This document shows positions 12,014-21,000 of a stretch of 64,000 nt of DNA, one piece after another. The stretch's first letter is position 1, and every line of letters starts with the position of its first letter. The DNA comes from Chionoecetes opilio. Its lineage: Eukaryota; Arthropoda; Malacostraca; Decapoda; Majidae. The translations under genes were made by a program, and so were the position numbers. Location: positions 40,001 through 104,000 of the forward strand of contig JACEEZ010023511.1 in NCBI GenBank assembly GCA_016584305.1. Direction: 5' to 3'. The notes beneath the pieces were generated by a model. It had not been told where the DNA came from and searched no databases. It saw only the letters and a program-made list of their open reading frames with translations.

Positions 12014-15000
12014 AGGAAGATGGAAGGACAGAGAGGTTCATAAACACGGTGTCACGTGTACAAAGCCATTCGGATTGTCTTTCATAGCAGCATACTTATT
12101 ACGGGTAACTTTTGCTCGTAATAACAATAATAAATATTAGTAATAAATAACAAGTAATTTGTAGTTCCTAATATCTTAATAAAAAAGTCAGGGTTTGCCC
12201 AGGGCGCCACACAAGCCAGAACCGCCACTGAAGCCCCCTACAATGGTAACCCAAAAAGTTCCCCACGAAGGAATGTCCTCAGCCGTGCCCGTAATAAAAC
12301 CTTAGGTATTATTTCGGTAGTGGGCTTTCTAAAGTCCTCTATACCTATAGGACTCATACCTACATCATCGTGTAGCTTTCTTCATTCTGAGTATTCTAAA
12401 CCCTATTTCCCATAGCGCAATTGAATAATAATGGCTTTACATGGAGGTACTACCAAAAATCTACCGTTACTTCAGCCAGAAACGGTAAAGTTTGGTTAAA
12501 TCAGATTAGGTTAGGTTAGTGGTAGGGTTTGATTTAGTTACAGAATAGGTATTATTTTACACTAGGACCAGAATTCCCTACACAATTGGGAGTATGGTTT
12601 CTGTTTATATTATTGGATTCTAAGAAACATTCTCTCAATAAGCTTCCGTCGCAAATCATTATTTTTCGAGATATGATATGTGGTTTTAGGGAGGAGTGAG
12701 ACAAGTGTTTACGTGCGCCTCACTCTTCTTCCTCTTGTGACCTGCATCGCCTCGATTTTTCCCTTGCCGCGGATCCTTTTTAATGCGCATTTTGGCTTTA
12801 GTTATAGTCGACCCATTTTATCCTGGCCCCTGGGGTGGAGCGGTGGGATTCCCGCAGTGTTCAAACGTGGGGTTATGGTTATGTTAGTGAGTCAGAAGGT
12901 GGGGTTAGGTTAGTTAATTTTCATATCTCCTATACACTCTCCATGGTCTCCTTCATATTAAAAACATCTTATATCTCCAAAAGTAGGGATTTGCGACGGA
13001 AGCTCATAGAGAGAAAGTTTCTCAAAATCCATTAAGGTAAAGATAAATTATACTTCCAATTGTGTAGACAATTCTGTAAAAATATACCACAGATTATATC
13101 AAGGAAAAAAAGATAATTATAATCAATACTATGGCAGTGTAAAGCGGAGCAAGGTTTGCGGGGCGGGGCACCCCTCACCTGAAAACAAACATTGATTTTC
13201 GACAAAAACGAGTGCCAGATTTATTAAATAAACATCAAAATTATTAAGGAAAACTAAGTTTCGGCCTGAAATCGGTGGTTGCCCACTAACGAAAATTTAC
13301 CAAACCTTATTGTGTATCTGCATCCACAACACTAATAGCGCCGCACACTGTATCATCTATTGTTAGCACGGTGACTTGTGTGGGTCAAAGTGATGCATCT
13401 CCATGACGGGCCTGGAGTTAAGACAAATACAAGCAGGCATTACATGATGATGCCCGAGACAGCAGGTTGAGGGTACGGGTGCTACGGTATAAGGGACTGA
13501 TTGCAGCATCAAATAAATCTACGATGATTCATCAAGGGTGTTGTCAGATAGTTAGTAAGCCAAATTATACTACTCCACCTATAGTTCCTTTCTGACACAT
13601 TCGCAACATTGACATTGAGGGGTGAACATCATGGAGGCTCTGCTGATAATGTTACAGCAGCCATGAGGCCCGCTATGGAGGCGGAACACCCAGCTCTACC
13701 TACCGTGGCTTCCAGGCGCTCTGGTACTTGTCCTCCCTCATCCTTGTCCAGCCTCGCCCTTCATTCAGTAAGGGCGTAACGCATAGCTGAGGCTGGTGAT
13801 GACCTGTTGGGTGAGAGGATGTGGTCGCCTGTCACACCACACACGCCTCGCGCACACGTGTTGTTGATACTGACGTGCGTGCAGTGTTGCCAGATGGAGG
13901 TGCTGGAGGCTCGTCGGACTCCGCCAGCGGTTATTGCAAGAGATTCTGACCAATAATTTCAGTAGAAACGAGTTTTAATACGGTAGCTTGTTATTACAAT
14001 GCAGTACATTATTCACTTTATGATACTACGTAATAATAATTCGTGGCTTAGATTATTCGGAAATTGATTAAATATATTTGTTTATTAAATAACACTGGTC
14101 GACACCATAAATGGTTCTGAGTTCATTGTGTGTGGGTTGGAAAGCATTTTGGCTGCTGATTTCAAAAATGGCATTGCTTTTTCTCTAGCACGTATAGTTT
14201 TTGAAATATCGGCATTTTAAATGTTAATAGCTATTATAATTATATATGTACATATAATTATATAATTAATCAAAACAATCCCCCTACGTTAATATATATT
14301 ACTTGTAATTAAATTCTGGTGGTGCCTGCGGCTTTATTAGGACCTAATGTACATATCTGGCAAAAAATATACTTAAATTATGTTCCAAATGTATCCGGAA
14401 ATGTGCCACATCTTGGAAATATCCGAAAATATGCCAAATCACAGTAAATTTTGACTTTATATATACACCTTTTTCACTGTCAACAAGAGGTTTGTACATA
14501 GGCTACAGTTGAACCTGCCAGGTGAGTCTTTCGGTCGTGCTGGCCATTCCTTTTGTTTGTAATGTTTGCTGTCCGCTCTAGAGTCCCACAAACAAAGAAA
14601 ACACATGTGCTTAGTGTAACCTAACTGCAGTCCTAGAAGCAAGGAGATTACCTTCAGGTCCCCACACAGATTCCACTGATGTTCTTCATATTTAACAGCA
14701 GATAACAAAGTCTTCATAGTTTCATAAGTTTCACTCATTTCATGGCCATGCGCAATTGGAACACTCGGAAGCTTATTTCCTTTATGCAGAAGAACGGCCT
14801 TTAGCGTGTTTTTTCCTGAATCTATGAACAGCCGCCACTCACTCTTATCATAAGTGTGAGACTCACAAAGTTGTTCCATGAGTGTGTCAACATCAAAGCA
14901 GTAACAGAGCTTGTGTTCCATCTTGAAGCTTGAAAGTTCTTTATGTCTACGACGAAACGTGGTGATGAGAACTCCTTCTTGTAGCAAATTCCATTCCTTG

Positions 15001-18000
15001 AGACGAGATCCAAGGACTTCACTTTTCTCCTTGGGTAGATCTAGGTCCCTAGCAAGGTCATGTAGCATTTCCTGACTGATGCATTTGGGCTCTCTGTTGT
15101 CTGCCATTTCTTGAAAGTCTGTATCCATGGGATTATCCTCCTCGTTCGAATCTGATTCACTTATAGCACTTGCAATTGGAACATTTGGAATTGGGAGATC
15201 AGGACCATGTGGCACAGGCCTGATGGCAGAAGGTACGTCAGGATACCTGATTTTAGCTCGCGTTTTTACTGAATATCCTTTGATGTTAGTGAGGCAGAAG
15301 TAGCAGTCAGTACTGTGATCCTTTTGTTCACGCCAAACCATTGGGATGCCGAATGCCATGCCTGATGGCCGTTTGCCACGCATCCATTCATTCAAGTGGT
15401 TCACACAGGGGTTGCATGCTACGTGAGGGGCCCACTTCTTATCTTGATCACCTATACGGCACTTGAAGTAATGCAGATAAGCTGCTTTAACATTCTTTGT
15501 AAGAGGTTTCTTCAGACTGTCTGGGGTAAAAATTCCACATATGTAACAAAAACTGTCCGATGCATTCACACAGTTACGGCGCTCCATCACAGCCCGGTAC
15601 AAGGTACTATATGCGGTAAACCAACTAAAATTAGGACTCCACTAAATCAAACACATCATATCTGCAAAGAAAAAGAAAATGTTTAAACATATGTCAATAG
15701 CTGTACGATCAGTAGCTAAAAATGTACTACACAGCCTGCTAACCCCTCGCCAATACGCAGCGCGCACACCCTCCCCTGCTCACTGTACAAGCCACAGTGA
15801 CTCAAAAACACTGCACTGCCCTAAATAGGCTTGAGAAAAGAAAAGATTAAGAGTTTAAAATGAAAACATTGGTGAAACCTATTTCTGCTGATTTTACCCA
15901 TATTTTTTCATGAATTGCATCTGGTTCTCAAAAACTGGACGTGATAGAGTTAATTGAACATCAGATTCGAGTTCAGCAGGGTCGATTTACCTATAATCAG
16001 CTTCGTTTAGTCCAGAACCATATCTTCGATTTTTTTTTGTCGACCAGTGTAATTCATAGCTTACTTAAGGTACCGTAGATAACAGTAAAGTCGCCAGTTC
16101 TACGTTTCTTTGTTATTTACAGACGTGTGGTGGCGTTAATACTTACATTTGTACATCCATGATTTCAGGAAAGTTAGAAGGGTCTATCTGGAAAGTCTGT
16201 GTCATTTTGTGTCTTCATCTGTGTCATATTAGGGCTATAAATGAACAAATGACAAAAATAAAACCGAGTGGCGACTTCACTATACCTACTACAGTAAAGT
16301 CGCCAGATGGTATTTTAACCCAACAGTTGAGTCGCCACTCTGGGGAATTCAGGGAAATTAAAGGTAAAGTAAAACAAGTCTCTATATATATTAGCTGCGG
16401 AAGATGCTTGGATATATAAAATTTCCTCTGCCAACGTGAAAATAAATTATATTCAAGTTTGAAAGATCTGGCAAGTCTTGTGTCCTGTCGCCCGAAAGGC
16501 TACTGTTTACTGTCTGTCATCGCGCGAAGAAAAACTTGAGAAGCAAAATGCGCAACAGTTATATTTGCAGCTACAAAGCATAAAACAACGCTGAAACAGG
16601 GTCGATTATAGTCATGATATAAACTACTGTGTAACATCTTCAGTGGCACATAAAAATCAGTAGTGATGCTATAATTCGTAATATTTGGCGGCTGGCGACT
16701 TCACTGCAGGTGGCAACTTGACTGGTATCTACAGTACCTAGTACCTATAGGTAATGATAACGAGTGAAAAATGAAGAAACTAATGAAAGGAAAAACATTT
16801 CTAACACGAAATTGTACCAATGAAAAAATATCTCATCGGTCATTAATTCAATCACCTATCTTTATCTAAAACATAAAATTGCACCAAAATTTCAAATTTC
16901 ACCATTACTCCCGAAATATTGTGATATCATTTTTGGTAATACAACGCCAATGATATTTTGGGTATCTGAGGCGAAATTACAACACATGACCATGCTTTGA
17001 AGGTGTTCTTTGATTAGGTGACACTTCCATCTAACACCTGAAAAAGAAAATATCCTGGAAAAATACAATGAACTGTAACTTTATAATGTAAAATATCGAT
17101 CCCAAGCACCTTCATTAGCCATGTCTCGTCCATTCTGGTTCTGTCAGTCTACCTAGAGTAATCCACTAATCCTTATCAGCCTTCCAAAACGACAGCTCAC
17201 TCCTGAAGCCTATTCCTCCACTACCATTACGGCCTTTCTACACTTTCCCTGCCCTATACAATACCATTGTTCTTATCCTTATAGCAATTCATAATCATAG
17301 CCAGTGGCGGTTCATGATAAAATACAATGAAGGAACTGCAAACTTCACACAATAGTAGGATATACAAATTTTACCTATCACAGGTATGATTTGTAGTTGA
17401 TGTTCACGGATTTCAGGGCTTGGTAGTGGGTGAGGGTGTGGGTAGAAGAGGGATGGTGAGGTGGGTGGTGTAGTGGTTGGTAGATTAGAGGGGGGTGGCT
17501 GATGGTGAGGTGATGGTGGGGGTTGAAGGGGATTACAGTATTACTTGAAAATAAAGTCTGTACCGCTTGTTTTCAGTCTTTTCATTTAATGTCAGCTGGG
17601 ATAAGTTGATGTTTTGCAAATACTTCACTCGATTTTCCATAGTCAGAGGGTAATTAAAGAAATCACGATATAACCACACCGTCTACACGCACTATAAACA
17701 CGAGAGGGATGAGACTTAGCTGCCTCGGCTGCAGCTCATTGTGTTCACAAGTGATGTGGCGGCAGCGCAGACATGAACCGTACAGCAAATATGAAAGTAA
17801 CTTACATTTAGGTCTGGTTTTAATGAACATTCACTTAGTAACGTATTGAAAATAACATATAATGACTTTTTATCATGATATATTTGTTAGTAGTGTATCA
17901 ATTCTGCTGTGTCTCTAAGGGTATCATACACCTGGCAGTGAGTGTCTGGGGGTGCTGCAGCTCTGCAGCCCTATGCCAGGAGCCGCCACTGATCATAGCA

Positions 18001-21000
18001 ACTACAATTCTACTGTCCAAATGAGTGACATGTTAACTTAACCTACAGTCGGTACCTATTTTATAATCATGCCAGGATAGGAACGAGATACTGCTGTTCC
18101 GCAGTTTTCTTGATAACCTAATCCATTAATCTCCCTTTAAAAACTGCACCAAATTCACTAATCATTTGTCTTCCCAAAACTTATCTTTCCAGTATTTCAT
18201 ATTCCACTTTTCCTAGCATATACAGTATGACTTCATACAATCAATTAACAAGGAAGAAAATCAAAAGAAAATGCAATTGAATTATAGCAATGAATTTTCC
18301 ATATTGAGCACAGAATGAAGTAGAAGAGCTAGTCAGAGGTAAAAAGAAACATATGCCTACAGTTTTCTATGCCACACAACTAATTATACATTTCTGCTAT
18401 CTAATTCCAATGTTGACCAGACTAAGAGAAAAGTTAGTCTGATCATCTTTAATAGAAATAATAATCAGCCGTATACTAAGCTCCCTCTCCTCCCCAGGTC
18501 TCGATGCCCTGCACGCCTTGACCAAAGGCAGAAACCATGAGCTGCGGGTCAACATCACAGACTGGAACAACAGCTCAGCCTGGGCCGAGTGGAAGGAGTT
18601 CAGGTGGGGCAACAAACTTTCTCAAGTGTCCTCTTGATACATGTATTGTCTGCACTACTGACTGACAAGAAGGGCCTGAATCAGGTTTTGCAAAAATTAT
18701 ATAATATTGTTACGAAGGGCCTTGTTCGTTGGTACGAACGCCGTCAAGGCCCCGAGCCGTCAGTGTGTGACGGAGTTGAGGGTGGTGGGTTGCCCCCCCC
18801 CTCCTTCGTTACAATATACATAGACCAGTGGTTCTTCACTTTTTCAACCTCATGCACCCTTTTCTCCATATGCCAGAATGTCATTCTTCCCCTTCCCAAG
18901 ATTATTTGACTCAGGTCAGGGGTCCATTCCAAATAACATGCACACAATATTGCAAATATATTATCTTATCTTATTTTATTTGCAACAAGTAACTGATGCA
19001 TACTGAATTTTTGTGGCCCCCTACTCAGGGAATTCAAAGGAAATAAAAAGATAATTCTTTCAACATCTTGAATCTATTAATCTGTGGTCTCGATTCCCAC
19101 CCTGAAACTCTGAAATTCCTCCCTGGTTAAGAACCCTGGCCAAGGAGAATTCCTTGTAATAGCTATATAAATGAGGTTCTTTTTTCACACTAGAAACAAG
19201 CACTAGTCTTGATATTTACCTGCTTGATAGTAATATATATTCTGATATGCTTAACAGTGTGGCACCAGAGAGTGAGAAGTACAAACTAACAGTGGGGCGC
19301 TACACCAGTGACTCCCACGCCGGGGATGCACTCAAGTGGCACAATGGCATGAAGTTCTCCACTCCAGACAGTGACAACGATGTTCTTCTTGGTAAGAAAG
19401 ATCTACATCTGTGTGGCACATTTTTTTTATGGAATAATACAATTATCTAACTTTATGTATATTCTCAAAGACTTCTTACACCAAAATTTCCTCTCATCAC
19501 TAATTTTTTTCATGTATTCTTAAGTTTGTCATCCTTGTACTCTAATAGTGTAAGTTACACTGCAAAGCTACACAGTATATACAAAAAGTACCGTATTTGC
19601 CGGCGCATAAGACGCACTTTTTTCCCTTAAAAAGGAGTGCAAAGTTCACCCTGCGTCTAATGCGGCCATATTAGCGCATGAGAGGTCGGGCAGAGAATGC
19701 AGAACAGCCGGTGGTGTATTACTAAAGGGGTCTGGAGTGATCTGTGATGAGCAGTAGTTCATTGAGCACAAATTTGTAACTGTGTTAGCAACAGTAATGC
19801 ATAATACTAAGAAAAGGTTGGAGTTTAAGAAAAAACAAGAGCTGGGGCAACAAGATAGCGATTGTTGCTGCCAAGATGGCCGTGTCAGATGGAAACATCA
19901 TCCACACCCCGCTGCTGCTCTCCATTGTAAAACGTCTGATATCTCAGGTCTGCCGCTTCACCTGGGATACTTCACTCGGCGACGCCCTCCGCGCACCCAC
20001 CATGGGTCATTACCGCTCAGACTCCTCCCCGCACCCATGGAAAAGACAAACATCCCGCATATAAGATGTCGCCTTATCCCGCATTTGACTCGGGCCACAC
20101 AAGTTGACACAGCAGTTGGAAGGAGATGATAGAAGGGAGGCAGAAAATGGTGATGGAATTTTCGCTGGACTGAGTATTGTTGATAAATGGAATAGTGAAT
20201 CAAAGAGCGTGTTAGTTTTTTTTTAATGTGAGCGGTGAGAGGGAGGTGTAGTATCTTGGGGAGTCTGTCTATACACACAAGGATGGAGAAAGGGCGTCGT
20301 GGCTTTGTTGTTTATTTGACAGCGAGTGGGGATTTTGGACAGTGGGGAATTTGTACAACGTGGGGACAAGAGATGCGCGGCGTGTGTCTCTGTGTGTCCT
20401 GTGGCTGACTGAATTACCTGGCTAGTGTTGCAGTTGTGTCGGCAAGGACAAGTCAGGTCAGCGTCAGGTCACCCACTAATCCTGTTTCCAGACAGGGGGG
20501 GGGGGGGGGCCCTAAGCCGATGTAGGTGTGTATGTGCGTGTGTGTGATAGCACCTCTACAGTGGTAAGCAGGGTGGGATAGGAGACAGCATAGGCTTTTG
20601 TACCACCTCGACCCCTCAATCCTCACCCCTGTACCTCTACGGATAAGGAAACTGTATGAAAGTACTAGTAAAAAGGCCGCAACGGTACCTGTAGACGGGA
20701 CAAAAGTCTTTCACACAGTAGCTACACCAAGACCAAGACCCATCACAGCGCCACACCGCCCGCCTCAAGGCCGAATCACATCATGATGACACTGCACCGT
20801 CTCATCACATCCGTTAGAATTTCTTACATTCAAACAAATAGACGTGTTACACTAAACGGTGCGCTGCCGTCACGGCTCCAATACATCACCGTCCTGTCAC
20901 GTAACGGTTTCTTGGGAAGAATATTTTAACGTAATGAGACTGTGCCGTGCTGATAATTGTCGTTTTCTCAAAGCTTTATGTACCCAAAACAGTGTCTTAA

